DNA of 64,000 nucleotides from Protonemura montana (lineage: Eukaryota; Arthropoda; Insecta; Plecoptera; Nemouridae), in NCBI GenBank assembly GCA_947568835.1, contig OX387610.1, forward strand, positions 5,372,001 to 5,436,000. The letters run 5' to 3'. The position numbers and the translations under genes are program-made. The notes beneath the pieces are model-generated. The model searched no databases. It was not told where the DNA came from and worked only from the letters and a program-made list of their open reading frames with translations. This document shows positions 43,018 to 56,091 of the stretch, piece after piece (the stretch's first letter is position 1; every line of letters starts with the position of its first letter).

Positions 43018-44361
43018 ATGGATGTTCCAGAAAGTTTTAAGAAAATGTCCACCCCCGACTCAAACGAATTCTCCAGGCGTTTGGCATTTGGCTTAGAAGA
43101 CAGCGGGTATCTGTCCGCAACTCCTGGATCAGCAGGACTACAACGTAGTAATAAGATAACTGGGAAACACCTGGGTAGGGATCTGTGCATCCCAGAATGG
43201 CAATTCTCGGCTCGCCAAGACACCGCTTCTGCAAGAGTAAATCTAGCTAATGCTGGTTTGTACACACCAGACATTATCAATCCAGGTTCAAAGAAGCGCC
43301 TCACGAAATGTGTCCTTAAAAAGTACAAGTCTTTTCCGGTTTCTGCTTTTGAATGCCACGAAGAAGACATGCAGCTAAAGCAGGATTGGTCAAGCAAGAT
43401 GGCATTTGAAGATTCTTTTTTGATGGCCGAAGATCTGGCTGAAGATCCAAACAATTTTTCAATGTACGACATGCGGAATGTCATCAATGATGATTCTATG
43501 GATGTTGTCGACTTCCCCGATTCTTTGGAGCTTGCGCTTGAAGATGAAATTTACAACGATAGTGTAATTGAAAAGGTTAACGCAAAGAATAAGTCTATTG
43601 GCGTCAATACAGAAGATGGTATGCAACTTTTGCACTCGAAACTGACAGCTGTCCAGCTTGCAAGTCAGTCAACATCTGATGGCCCCATACCTACATGGCG
43701 CAACCATTACGGCCATAACTGCTACCCAAAGATCAGCGAAAATATGAGTGGCAAGAAATGGATAGACTTCTTCTCACTGCTTGCCGTACAATCTGATCAC
43801 ACCCATATTGTAGGCAAGATTTTAGGATACCTTTCCCCTAAAGATCTTAACGCTGTTTCTAAAACATGCTATGACTATACGATGGTTGTGAAGAAGAACG
43901 AAAAAGCCAACAACCGCCACGTCAAATACCTTAACAGACAGGCACGAGAGAAAGAAAACATCCAGGCAAAGAAAGAGCGTCCAATTCACGGAGAACATTC
44001 TGCCCTCTCGGAGATTGCCAATCTAATGGAAGCTGCTACGTTAGCAAAGACAGTGCGAAGTCCGCCGGTGACTCCAACAAAACGCCGATTTCAAAGTTTT
44101 GTTCGTGCTGCTAGAAACGTGAAGCCGGGCGACCAGCTTACTGAGTGTCCCCGCTGTGCAGAGCCAGCCACCGTGGATGGGGAGACGCACGGCGCAAAAT
44201 GCAGCAGGCTGCAGTGCGGCCACGAATTTTGCACTGTTTGCCGGCGAGACATGCACTTGGATTCACCGTGTGCGGTGCTTGACAGTCCGCAGGCGAAACG
44301 TATCAGGCTGATGGTTCGGGTTGGAAGCAAACAGAGCAAGAGGAATTTGCAGCGTCTGTAG
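43018..44361 (+). CDS. Rca1: Emi1/Rca1-type APC/C inhibitor (F-box and zinc-binding region)
   Basis: A 447-aa protein of the FBXO5/FBXO43/Rca1 family, which blocks the anaphase-promoting complex and so protects cyclins. Visible parts: a DSGYLS motif at residues 28-33 matching the beta-TrCP phosphodegron DSGxxS; an F-box-like segment around 240-285 (WIDFFSLLAVQ...GYLSPKDLNAVSKTC); a KEN motif at 312; a zinc-binding region at 377-418 (CPRC...C...CGHEFCTVC...C); and a C-terminal NLQRL tail resembling the LRRL tail of Emi1. The exon starts directly after the acceptor ag at 43016-43017. An upstream exon ending in ATG (42825-42827) before GTTAGT would splice in frame and add one Met. A long 3' untranslated region may reach AATAAA near 45475. 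Confidence 0.9.
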   Translation: MDVPESFKKMSTPDSNEFSRRLAFGLEDSGYLSATPGSAGLQRSNKITGKHLGRDLCIPEWQFSARQDTASARVNLANAGLYTPDIINPGSKKRLTKCVLKKYKSFPVSAFECHEEDMQLKQDWSSKMAFEDSFLMAEDLAEDPNNFSMYDMRNVINDDSMDVVDFPDSLELALEDEIYNDSVIEKVNAKNKSIGVNTEDGMQLLHSKLTAVQLASQSTSDGPIPTWRNHYGHNCYPKISENMSGKKWIDFFSLLAVQSDHTHIVGKILGYLSPKDLNAVSKTCYDYTMVVKKNEKANNRHVKYLNRQAREKENIQAKKERPIHGEHSALSEIANLMEAATLAKTVRSPPVTPTKRRFQSFVRAARNVKPGDQLTECPRCAEPATVDGETHGAKCSRLQCGHEFCTVCRRDMHLDSPCAVLDSPQAKRIRLMVRVGSKQSKRNLQRL

Positions 44362-47300
44362 CTGGAGGCTGTTTTGTGATTTTAAACTAGCCGTATAGAC
44401 TTATTAAGAATCTCTCATGCGATTGTGACCTGCTGCTAAACTGCGAGATAGCTGCTTAAGAGTCAGTTTTGTTTGGAACAAGAAGGTACGCAACTTTCCT
44501 TTAGTTGACACCTTATATTTGAATCAAAATGTAAGGCAAGTCTTTCTCAGCAAAGTCATCATTGGTAGGAGTCAACTTGCACACTTTTTGTAGCTAATTT
44601 TCAAAGCCATTCATTTACTGCATGTTTATTACTTGCTAGAACAAAGTTTAAGTTCCATTACTCTTTGCCCTTTGAAAGCTAGTAAAAGTGATCAATCATT
44701 TTTTAGTAGCTCGTCCTCAACGTAGCTGATTTTGGAAGCAACTACTCACGGTTGGCTGGAAGGTACAAGTGTTACAAATACCCGGTTTAAGTTCGCGTTT
44801 GCGTTAATCCAGTGTTAAAAGCTCTCTACATGCAAATCAAAATGCGATAGTTAATAAGTAGGTCATTAGTCTGAACCAAGTCAACAAATAAGAAGGTATG
44901 TGTACCATTAAGAAGTGCTCATTTGCATTACAATTGCAAAAATTTGCAATCCTATATTATTTTATATTCTGGTTGATTATCTCAGGATAATTAAGATTCA
45001 AATTTTCAGGAACGCAGTTTGCCTGCATGCTCTCTTGTCTACCATTGCCTATCTAATCTTTAACATTTACATGTAACCGTTTTTTGAGGGAGAGGGGATA
45101 ATTTTCAACAGATTTTTGTTGAACATGAGACATGAACATTAACATGAGTTTCGACAAACAGTTTTTAAAAGATCGTCAGGTATAGAAAATCCAGTCGTAC
45201 AATTTTGGGGAGGCCAAAATGCAAGTGCTTAAATGGGTTATCGAGAACCTGAGCCCACTTGTCTCACTTTGAAGCTCTCCTAGCAGATTATTGTGAATTG
45301 TAGTTTTAAGGCGTATTCAGCATTTTTAGGTAATGTAATTAATTATTTCACTTTGTTACCTATTGCAGTTGTATCTATGTGCAAATTGATATTTAGGTAT
45401 ATACTTTTTTAAATACCTACATGAACATTGATTAAAGTTGGTTTTATATCCTGATGTGTTCACATTTAGATAAAATAAACCAATGGAGTTGTATATATTT
45501 TTGCTGCAAATTATTTGTAATTTTTTATACACTATTTTTCATCGTAAACAGGATTAACTGACTTGTTTTCAAGACAGAGCTCTCTAGCACACTTTTCTAC
45601 AGTTATATATTTTACGAGTCATTTTACAAGAGGCTCTCTTACTATTGTTCGATCCTCAATGTTTTTGCCAGACTTTTATAAGATATAACCAAGAGTATTT
45701 GAAGATAGAAAATATGTATTTTTGATACATTTATATATATTTATAGATATGTACAAAGATTTGTGAAATTTTGAACATATGTACTATTCAGGCAATCAGA
45801 CTTTGTCGCTGTAGACAAAATTGCTCTCTGTCTCAAAAAAACCTCTTGAATTTTGTATTATATTTTACAATGCTCACCAGTGAATTTTTTTTTTACTTAT
45901 ATATTTTTTTACTTAGAATAAAATTCGAGTCTTTAATTGTCATTGAGTTCAAATGGACATCCTATGTTCCTATTCTCAATTCCATGTACCTATTGCCGGA
46001 GGAACTTTAGGATTATTTCGAACTGTGAGATGACTACTTTTCATTCGACTTTCCACATTCTTTATCATAGGATTTCTCGAATGCTTTTCGGTGTTTCTTC
46101 CTACCAGCAACGACTATTTATGGAACAGGTAAGAACGGTCGAAACATGAATGGGCTTCTTTGTGCTATCTTTATCAATCTGTCAACACAGCAGTATTTTA
46201 CCTGCATACCATACTCCTTTGCCTGGCCTCGGGGTCTTGCCTCGGGGTTATTCGATAAAATCATGCATGCCTGTCCCTCTATATTCTTTTGTTATAACCA
46301 TTTCATATTTTGCGAACTGCAATTCACTCGAAAAACGTCTGTAACGGCAATTTAATGGAATCTAGCTGCTCAAGCTAAGTGCTTGTAGTTTTGAGTGCCT
46401 GTTATGATCTGCGAATGTTTATTTCAGATGCCTTTTCACAAATGATGTGCTCAGCGAAATTCTGTAGAAGTAGGAGTTGTAAATAAACTAGGTCGTAAAT
46501 CAGAACAAGCTAGTCTTGGCAGAAGGGTTAGATACTAAAATTCAAAAATGCGACGTCATATGTAGGCACTCATGTCGGCTAGGGCGAAGAGGCTAGGGTT
46601 GGCTGGGGCCGCAGCCTTCGAAATTGCATGCTGATGACGAAATTACCGGTCAGGACAATTCTTGATCATCGATGATCAATAATGAAAATTAAGCAAAGGT
46701 AGTTCAAAACATGTATCATTGTTATGTGTTGATTCCCATACTTTTACAAGGTACAAGGACTCGTGATGCATGATCGTATTTGCCCGTCGCATGGTGTTAT
46801 CAGTGTTATATATCTAATTTAATTACTATACAATTGACATTGACTGGACAATGGAATGCTAAACATCGAAGATTAAAGATAGGGTCTCTTATTCTATGCC
46901 ACAACAATGTTATAATTTTTTAATTTTAAATGCTTGCAATGGTTGGAATATTTTATCATTATGAACACTAATAACCTCTTAAAAATTATTTGTAAGTGGT
47001 AATTATAAGGGGTAATAACAACAGGTAACATGTATTGACACATGTTGGGTGTCCATCAGCAAAGGCCATGTGTTTTACATACTAGCAAAGATACTAGCAT
47101 GAGAACGAGGCTAGATTAGGGGAGATGAATATGGCCATGCCACAGTAGAGGGATTTCCCAAGAACTGAGTGTGGCAGGTAAATTGGAACCAACATCGATT
47201 TTCCAACATTGAATTATCGATCAACATCGAATCAGACTAGATTAGGAGAGATGAATATGGCCATGCCACAGTAGAGGGATTTTCCAAGAACTGAGGTTGG

Positions 47301-48079
47301 CAGGTAAATTGGAACCAACAATAATTTTGGACTATATTGTTGCAAACTTCATGTTTGCAGTTAGTGCTTGCGGTGAGCTGTCGCGGACGGGTAGGAATTT
47401 GCATGATAAGCGTCAACAATATCTAAATGGCCCAGCTGGATTCATGTTATCGGGAAGTGTGTCAGAGATGGATCAGCTCCCGGTTTGAACGGTTCTTATG
47501 TTGTACAACAGCTTTGGTAAGCGCATTTTTAAATTTTTTTCTGGCCATGTAGAACTTAAATTAAATACCGGCAAGTTACGACCTCTCAGATTGCCAAGCG
47601 AGATCTTTCGGCCTAGCGCAAGTAACAGTCTAAATTCTGGTCGTAAGAATATCACATTAAAAATTTAAAAGTGTATCTTTCTCTTTGAAGCAACAATCTA
47701 GCAAATTAAAATAAAATCTGCACACCTTACCTAGGAAACATGAAATTAAAATTCGTTTTTTTAGGCCTGTTAAAACTGGATTTTTATGATTATTTTGGAT
47801 AGTATTTTTGGACACTTTCAAAATTTCTGTGTTTATAAATTAAACCTTCTATTTTATTAAATCAAAATTTTATATTGTATAGAAACAAAGCGCTGGTATC
47901 TCTACTTTAATTATAAATTACAGCACATTTATTTAGAATACATTTAAAAGGGTTCATTTTTTCAGTGTACTTTCAAAATTTTGTACATCACTTCGTATAG
48001 TTTTCTTCACTCTCCAAAACTTTAAAATATAAAATCAAAATTCTTCTTCAGTCCAAAAGACCTATAATCAGCTGTCATA
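44362..48079. other. 3' untranslated region of the Emi1-like gene and intergenic sequence
   Basis: Up to about 45480 this may be 3' untranslated sequence. The rest shows no supported exon. It holds a direct duplication at 47108-47330 and a weak copy of the repeat family M5 near 46918-46990. Confidence 0.4.
47108..47330. repeat. Direct tandem duplication, about 125-bp spacing
   Basis: The block agatgaatatggccatgcca, then cagtagagggatt, then gcaggtaaattggaaccaac occurs at 47119-47192 and again at 47246-47320 with few differences. Confidence 0.85.
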
Positions 48080-51000
48080 ATGGAAGACTCGAACTTTGTC
48101 GCACCCACCGAGGAGGAAATGGAGCAGCGTCGAGAAAACGAATATGCATACCTCCAACGCCAGTATCGCATAGCGTCAAACGACTCGGCGCGATATGCCA
48201 GCGAATCCGGTGCCATGATCCGCAGGCAGGAGATGTTGTTGAATCAATTGCAGCACATCAAACGTGAAGTTATGATTGACTTGACCGTAGCAAAGAACCC
48301 TGCCAATACAGTAATCGACGACGGTAACATCACGAAGCTGACTAGTTTGCTGACTGACAGCGATGAATTGGACGCCGAAATATGCAGGAGACGGACGCAT
48401 CTGAAGGTTATTTGAAACCGAAAGCATGAATTTTGAGTGGTACCATGACTACGATTTTTTTAGCCTTTTATAGCGAAAGCAAATTAATGCTTTGAATTCT
48501 CTAATTCATTGACATAAAGGCAGAAAAATTAGGAAGACATTTTTAAAGGAAAAACCAAAGAATATAAAACCGTAAAATATTACAAACTTTAGGACAGACA
48601 CAAAAAAAAATCAATAGTTTGTGTAGCAAAGTACATAGCAGTATAGCAAAGTACTTGTAAGTACAACGTACCTACAAGTAGATACGTTGTATGCAAAGTA
48701 TATTTTTAAGTGAAACATCAAACTTGTTCATTTAAAAAACCTGTTCAAAAATTGGGTTTTTTAACAAAAAGTAACACAATTTATTAACTATTGTTTTACT
48801 TAGCATAAAAAAACCCAGCTTTTAAAGATTTTTTTTTTTTTTTAATTGAGTATTAAGTAGAGATAAAGTGGACATAAATCTAAAAACCATAGTGACTTAT
48901 TCATTACTTTTTTTATTGAACTTTTCAGCCTAAACTCAGTACTCTAATTAAACCTAATCTTTCTCTCCGACTTTCATACCAAGTCCGTGGATTCTCAGGA
49001 AATCGAAACCGAGATTCAAAAGACAGAGAGCACGGTCAAACAGCTGCTGAAAACGTGCCCATCAGAAAAGCGCAAGTGGGAGGAGTCCTTGGTGCAGAGA
49101 CGTCGCGAAGCTCGGCTGGACAACCGACTCGGTGCCGAGTCCAACCGGCTGGGTGGAGTTCTTGCCGACAACCAGAAGCTGCGTGCAGACCTTGAACATA
49201 GCTTGAAGGAGCGGCAAATATTCAACAAGCAGTACAACCGGCTGGTGGGGAAACTGGCCGAGGGGAAGAAGGTTGGTGGAAGCGGATTAGCCAATTGTTT
49301 TTTATAGTTAAGTAGTTGATTTGTAATGTGCCAAAGGGCTGGGATAACAAATATGTTGATTGGGAAAGTAAAGGGAGAGTACGGTACTTACCGTGCGGAA
49401 AACATTAAACAAAGAATCTCCACTATTGATGCCTGCAATTCCCGCTCGGTTATTTCCGTACTCTCCCTTTACTTTCCCAATCAACATACTTTAGATGATT
49501 AAGTTACTCTAATTGATTTGCCTGTGTCTTTAAGCTTAAAATGCATTAAATATTTAAATCTATTTAGCAGTTAATTAAATAGTAAATTTTAAATTAAAAC
49601 ACTAGTGTGTAGCAGCATTTAAATTTAATTTTATATCTATTATTTAACTTTTATAAGGAAATGGTCTGATGAACAAGGCTTTATTTTAATCTAGTAGTGA
49701 CAAAGGTAGGTCAATATCACCATATTTTTCTTAAAAACTTGCTATTGTCTAAATCATAGGTTTCCAAAATAGTTTGTGCAGACTGGCAGTGGATCTCTGA
49801 CAGGAAAATAATAAAATGGGAGTCCACGGATTGGTGTCCATTTAGACTGCACGCAAAGTAACTCAGTACAGGTCAAGCAGTAACGAAGAACTTAAAGTAC
49901 ATATAGTTTAGAAAGGGTTAACAGCAGTTCTGGCTTCTGAAGGATATTTATTTTGCTTCTCCTGCATTATGAGCTAGCGCAAGAGAGTTTTTAATTGGGT
50001 GGGGGGGTGTTCACAGAAGAAGAAAAGTCTGCGGGGGAAAAAAGTTTGGGAACCTTTGGTCTTAATGCTCCAAATTTCCTGTCTTATTTCTGATGTCTTT
50101 CTTTAGTGCATTTCTTTACCTGCAAACTATTTATTTGGTAATCAATGAATCATAGCTTGAAACTCCTCTTAAAAATCTTGAATGTGTACAAGGTTTTAAC
50201 ATAAATCACGCTTGATGACGACAGGTGATGTCGGATCTGATCGAGTTGGCGTCTGTGATGTACGATCAAAGGCAGGAAGCACAGGGCCGGTTGGCAAAAC
50301 TGCTCGAACAAGGTGAGTTTTTAAATGTAATGGCGCAAAGTCTGCACGTTTCTTAAAGGAACGAACCGATGTGGACAGTGACAAGAGAATGGACATTAAA
50401 GGTAGCAGATCTTTGTCTTGCGGGCCTTACCGTGATTTGTTTCAAAGCAGCCCCCTTCTCGAAATTTGTTCAACCATTATGCCCTAGGTCAGTTCATAGT
50501 AAGAACGAAGCTGAAAAAGATTGACTTCTTAACATCCTTCGAAATAGAATGGCAAAGTGGTTCAGAGCCATAAGCTGATGGTTAAGAAATTGATGATTTT
50601 ACCCTGCTTTTTAATCCTAAGAAGGATCTGGTTCGAAAGTCAAGAAAAATAGAGCAAAACTGTCTACAACTTCACCGTCCTTAGAGATAGTACTCAGAAA
50701 CGTTAATCTGGTATCAACAAAGAACCTTTTACTATCTGGATGTGTGCCCCAACTGACGATAAATAATATTCCAAGACTTCCCTTCGTGTGCTTTCTGTCC
50801 AATGCAGGTAGGCATCACAAGGGCCTGCAGACTGAGGTGATGGGCAAGCTTGTCACCCAGCTACATATGGACAACGAGCTCAAGGAGTTTGTCGCCACCA
50901 AGGTTTGAGCAAAAGATTTCTGTAAAAACCCTAACCCTGGTGTCAGTTTAGTAGAAAATGGGCTATTTCTCTACGTTAACTTGCATTAAAATTAATGTTC

Positions 51001-54000
51001 TAACTTGCCTTAACAGCATATTCAAAATTTAAAAAATAAAACCAAATTAGCCTGTTGCCAATAGAGTTGCCAATAGTGTGACAAGTCGCTTATTTTTTTG
51101 TTTCGTCGCGATCGGACAAGTGGTGTGGCCGATTAGTTGTATCCAGTAAACTGAGCTATAGACTTGAGTAAGAGCCGAAGCCAACAGCCTTAAAAACTAC
51201 TGCACAATATTTTCTAGTTTATAAGAACACTTCTCTTTCTTTATTTCCACAAAATAATTTGTTGTGGCAAGCCTCGTTTTACGCAACTAGTTCTGATCAA
51301 TTTGTACCTACCTATCTCCATTTGCTTGATATCTCTCAAATCCATCCATATGGTAACAGCAATATGTATCTTACTTTCATTTAAGAACTTACATACATGA
51401 ATTTTTTTTTATAATTCAGGTTCATTTTGCATAATCTTTTCCACGAACAGGGTCAGCGTCGAGTGCTTGTGGCAATGGAGGAGCGTTGCGAGGAAAAGCG
51501 ACAGCGCGAAAAACGTAACCGCAAAGAACTCGTTGCCAACTATAAAAAAATCCTTAAGGACATTGCGGACTTCACCGGGGAAACAGATATGGATCGAGTC
51601 GTGGACCTGGTGTTGCGTACCGATGGCATCTGCTTCAATGTGTGAGTAAATCGCACAGAATTCGGTGTTGGTGGAAGGCTGGAATCAGTGCAACACTAGT
51701 TCAATGTTGAAGATGATTGTTTGCTTAGTGACATAGTGAAATCCAGCGACGACACAAAGGTAAATAAAAAAAATCCTGGCTGATTGTTCTTGACCAATTT
51801 ATGAAAGTTTCCAAATTAAGCCGATTCATGGGTCTCCCCACTCCGCATGGGTCTCCTCAAGTCAGAGCGACTCGCTTGGACGCGCTGTTGGTAGCTACTG
51901 GACGTAATTTAGTGCCGCGCACAGACTTACGTGAACTTCGGTTTCATTGACACCATTTGTCTCATCGAGATAAGACTAAAATGTTTCAAATCGTCGTGCT
52001 TTAGGGTGTATAATAACAAATTATCGCGTTATCGCTATCAAAAATGTATTTACCGGTTAAATTTCGCCGTAGATTTATACTCATTTTAACTCAAAGTTTG
52101 AAAACATGTTATTCTCTCAAGATTAGTATGATATTTGTAGTAAAAAATTGCAAATTACTCAACCCTATTATTTCTTGAAAAACCAAAGGTGACAACAAAG
52201 TTTGTTTTTCCGAGTTTCCTGCAAATTTCCAGCATAATAATTTTTTGAGTATTTTATTAATGACTCAGCAACACGTGAGGACAAAGCCATGCAAACAGAT
52301 TTGCTGTAATGCCAATTTTCAAATTCTATATTAACCACCATAAGTTGAGACTTTCATGACAGTATAATCGACCTTAGAAAAAAGAATATGGGCTAGGTTC
52401 TTTTCTTTAAGGTGTAACACTTTTTAATTTCAATGGACTTTTCTTTAAATGCATACAAGAATCTTAAAAAATTAAATAAAATAGGCAACTGGTTGAAAAG
52501 TTTTTTATTCAAGTAGATTCTGATCATTCCTCCCCCAAAGAGCAATGTCGGAAGAGACGCGATTCACATTCAATCATGGAAATATTTAGTCCTGCATGGC
52601 GTAAATACATTTTACCGGTTTGTTTCAGCTACGCTTACGCAATGACACTGCACGAAGAGATCGAGGTGGTCCGGAGAGACATAGACAAGCTTGACACAGC
52701 GGTACAGCACGAGAAGAACACGGAGACGGAGAGAAAAAATCAGCGACGCATCACTTTGAACCGTTTGCGGGCGGACAAGCGCGATACTCAGCGACAAGCC
52801 GTGGCTGAACGTGCTGCCGTTGTTTCGCAGCAGAAAGCGTTGGATATGGCCTTGGGACACGTCACAAAAATTTTCAATCAGGTGGGCTGTCGACGTTGTG
52901 TGCTTGTCAACCAGTTTTAAACTAAGTGATAATCGAAATCCTTACAATGTTTGTAATTTTTTAGTCGGTTATTCAAACAATTTTATGGATTGAAAAAAGG
53001 AAACTAGTTTTAGTCCTTATGGTGCCTTAGAAACTTTGCAGTATAAAGAGAGAAGAGATGATTTTAAAAATATTTTGATGTTTGAAATGTTTGCAACTAC
53101 AGAGACTGAGACATGTAATGAAATGGTTCTTTGAATGTTTTTAAAAGCCAAGCTATTGATGTGAAAAATAATTTGGCACAGACTGCACACCTGTGGAAAA
53201 CGAAAGAATTATTTTAACCAAGAATTAAAATAGCATAACGTTTTGTTCCAGGTTCGAGCAGACAAGACCAAGCTGAGTTTGATGCTTGGGGAAAACAAGA
53301 AGGCAACGAATTACAACTATCTTCACTACTTGTCTGCCGTCGAACACCAGGTAATATGGCTTTGCTAACGAGATGATTAGTTTCTTCATAAGCTCCCCGT
53401 AAAGTCATTATTCAGAGCGCAATTTATACCTAGGGTATGCCAGATTTCTTAATGCCAGATTTATTAATCTTGGGAATTATTTTGCAGAAGTAATAAATCT
53501 TTTGAAATCCTGTCACTGAAATCATAACTGAAAGTTTAATTATGGGTAGGTTGTAATGCTGGGGGGCAGCCCTTGTGCTGGTATCTTCTCTCGCAGGCTA
53601 GACTGTAGCAGTGCAGGGGACAGTCCTTGTGCTGGTATCATCTCTCACGGGCCAGACTGTAGCAATGCAGGGGACAGTCCTTGTGCTGGTATCTTCTCTC
53701 ACGGGCTAGACTGTAGCAATGCAGGGGCAGTCCCTGTGCTGGAATCTTCTCTCACGGGCTAGACTGTAGCAATGCAGGGGGCAGTCCCTGTGCTGGAATC
53801 TTCTCTCACGGGCTAGACTGTAGCAATGCAGGGGGCAGTCCCTGTGCTGGAATCTTCTCTCTCAGGCTAGACTGTAGCAATGCAGGGTCTATCCTTGTGC
53901 TGGTATCTTCTCTCACGGGCTAGACTGTAGCAATGCAGGGGGCAGTCCGTGTGCTGGTATCTTCTCTCTCAGGCTAGACTGTAGCAATGCAGGGGCAGTC

Positions 54001-54862
54001 CCTGTGCTGGAATCTTCTCTCACAGGCTAGACAGTAGCAATGCAGGGGGCAGTCCTTGTGCTGGTATCTTCTCTCACGGGCTAGACTGTAGCAATGCAGG
54101 GGATAGTCCTTGTGCTGGTATCTTCTCTCACGGGCTAGACTGTAGCAATGCTGGGGGCAGTCCTTGTGCTGGTATCTTCTCATGTGGGCTAGACTGTAGC
54201 TACTTACGTATGGAAGGTTGTCGTAATATAGCACTCCTTTTTGGTCATTAAGCCTGGTACTTTGTATAAATAACTCTATTAGCATGTTTTTCATGGTAAG
54301 ATTTTGTATGAATTCCAGTTTAAAGTGGACTTTATCACAAAACAAGTGCAGATACTAGTTGGTTAATAATTTCAATTTTCTTTTTTGGGAAACAGTGCAA
54401 CTGCTCTTTTTACCTCTTCTTTACATTTTCTTGATAGATTTTATCAACCTTTTTTGGCATGTAAACTATCAATATGTCTGTAAAATAACCTTCGAGAAAT
54501 AAGCCATACGAACCCTGTCACAGATGATGCAACTGATAGCCCAGTGCAACTACATCGAGACCAAAACCGACGCGGCCATGCTGCCACTAGAGCAACACAT
54601 CATCAAGCCAGTACCTTGCGAAAAGTTCAAAGCTATCAAGCAAAGCGCCTACGTGCCAACCAACCCCTGCTCAATCTGTGTGGAGACTGAAGAACTTGGC
54701 AAGCTCGAAGACGATACCGTGCCGGTGCCGTTGGATAAGCCGCAAGTGCGGAAAAGACTCCACAAAGAAATGACTCAGCCTGAATTTGACGAGAGGATGC
54801 ACAGTCTATCTGCGTGCAGGTTGCCACGGTCTAGGAAGATTCTAACAAGGCGTTATATGTAG
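48080..54862 (+). CDS. Outer dynein arm docking complex subunit 1-like coiled-coil protein (CCDC114/CCDC63)
   Basis: Eight exons join in frame to 559 aa: 48080-48406, 48984-49271, 50225-50312, 50808-50902, 51451-51641, 52629-52881, 53252-53350, 54524-54862. The N-terminal block YAYLQRQYRIASNDSARYA and IRRQEMLLNQLQHIKREV match the ODAD1/CCDC63 (Chlamydomonas DC2) family. Most of the protein is heptad-rich, charged coiled coil, with one stretch per exon. The C-terminus (NPCSICVETEE... LTRRYM) is non-coiled. Relatives anchor outer dynein arms to axonemal doublets, so expression in sperm or sensory cilia is expected; the fly relative is the sperm protein wampa. AATAAA at 55021-55026 is the likely poly(A) signal. 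Confidence 0.85.
48715..48900. repeat. Dispersed repeat family M1, copy
   Basis: Contains 'aattgggttttttaac', 'ttacttagcataaaaaaacc' and 'ggacataaatctaaaaacca'. It lies in intron 1 of the docking-complex gene. Confidence 0.6.
49315..49490. mobile_element. MITE family M4 with perfect 33-bp inverted arms
   Basis: 49352-49384 (tatgttgattggg...gagagtacgg) and 49456-49488 (ccgtactctccc...ccaatcaacata) are exact reverse complements over 33 bp, separated by 71 bp. A diverged relative lies at 21290-21445. It sits in an intron of the docking-complex gene. Confidence 0.9.
53556..54200. repeat. Minisatellite, about 54-bp unit, about 12 copies
   Basis: Tandem units of the pattern gctagactgtagcaatgcag, ggggcagtccttgtgctggt, atcttctctcacgg in intron 7 of the docking-complex gene. 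Units differ by a few substitutions and 1-2 bp indels. Long open frames on both strands across it are by-products of the repeat. Confidence 0.95.
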
Positions 54863-56091
54863 TCAATGGGATTTTGTAGAAGAAAAACAAATTTTTAAAG
54901 TATTGTTGTTGGGTCTTATGCTTGAAGTGATGTTTTTTGGTTAATAGATGGTGCCTTAAATCATCAAAATCATTAAGATTTTGCTCTTTTTGACCCTAAA
55001 AAGGGTCTATATCCACTTTGAATAAATACAATTTTCTGCAAAGATCCAACAGAATTCTTTGTCAAACCAACAACATAACCAGTTGAATAATCTGGAAAGT
55101 TTCTATGAAGTAAAACAAGCAGGAAACTTACAATTATTTTTCATCTTTATCACAGGATCAAAAATAAAAATGCCAGTCACAGTTTCAGAAATAACATAGG
55201 TGTCATACCTCCTATAACATCAAATTAGCTGATCAACATTGATCAACTTACCGAATCGTAAAATTCATGTTTAGGTACAAAAAGCCTGACACTAATAACA
55301 GAAAATAAAAAGTGATCTTATACTATAAAGATAAAACAGATATAATTTACACAGATATTCCATCCTGGGTTAAAATCGCTTTTGGAAATCTTGGGGCAGG
55401 GGAGCCTCTCAAAGGTGTACAACATTTGAAGTTTGACAAAGGCAACATGCCAAAAATCTTAATTCTTAGGATTTCTAGTAATTTCTCCACAAGTGCAGTA
55501 TGCGACACCTATTTTATTCTTTGGTAGGTTGTGCTCCCTCTCTTTCCTTCTTTACAACAATAATTATTTTTGTGATTTTTTTTCGATACATTAGCTTAAC
55601 TTTAGTTACTTGCCTCTCGATCTTTATCCCAGTCACTTATCAATACTGAAAATCAACCATTGGTCGACTTAAGAATTAAATGGGCTCCCTCTCGTTTCTC
55701 AGTTTTTGTCATTATTAAAATTGCATTGCCCAAAACCCTCAGCTAGAGACACTGACTCATACCCAAACCATAGCACAAACATGATTGTAATAACCAGGAT
55801 ATAAACAAACTAAGGGGTCACTCTTACCATGCGAGCAAGATAATTGAGTTAATACCAAAGTCCTTATACCGTGATAATCGGAAGTCGCTCATCCCAACGC
55901 TAACGAGGTCTAGTGACAGAGGTCTAAACCTCTGCAAATTCTTTTGCGTGGTGGAGGTCCAATAAGAGTGGTACATCTGTGTAAACTATATCTTATACAG
56001 GTGAGATAAAATATGAAATAAAAACAAAATAATATATCCTTAGTGCTCAGTAATAAAATTTTGACAATGCCAAAAGAAATTTCTTTCTACA
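54863..56091. other. Intergenic region between docking-complex and zinc-finger genes
   Basis: The two genes converge here, so it holds both 3' untranslated regions. It contains a family M2 repeat at about 55450-55560 (gtaatttctccacaagtgca, ttgtgctccctctctttcc). No exon was seen. Confidence 0.45.

Noticed and set aside
43014-43487. 157-aa antisense open frame over the Emi1-like gene
   Set aside because: Antisense shadow of a well-supported coding exon with no family similarity.
53556-54345. Open frames and possible CRISPR-like array in the 54-bp repeat
   Set aside because: Units are contiguous with no unique spacers, in an animal intron. It is a minisatellite.
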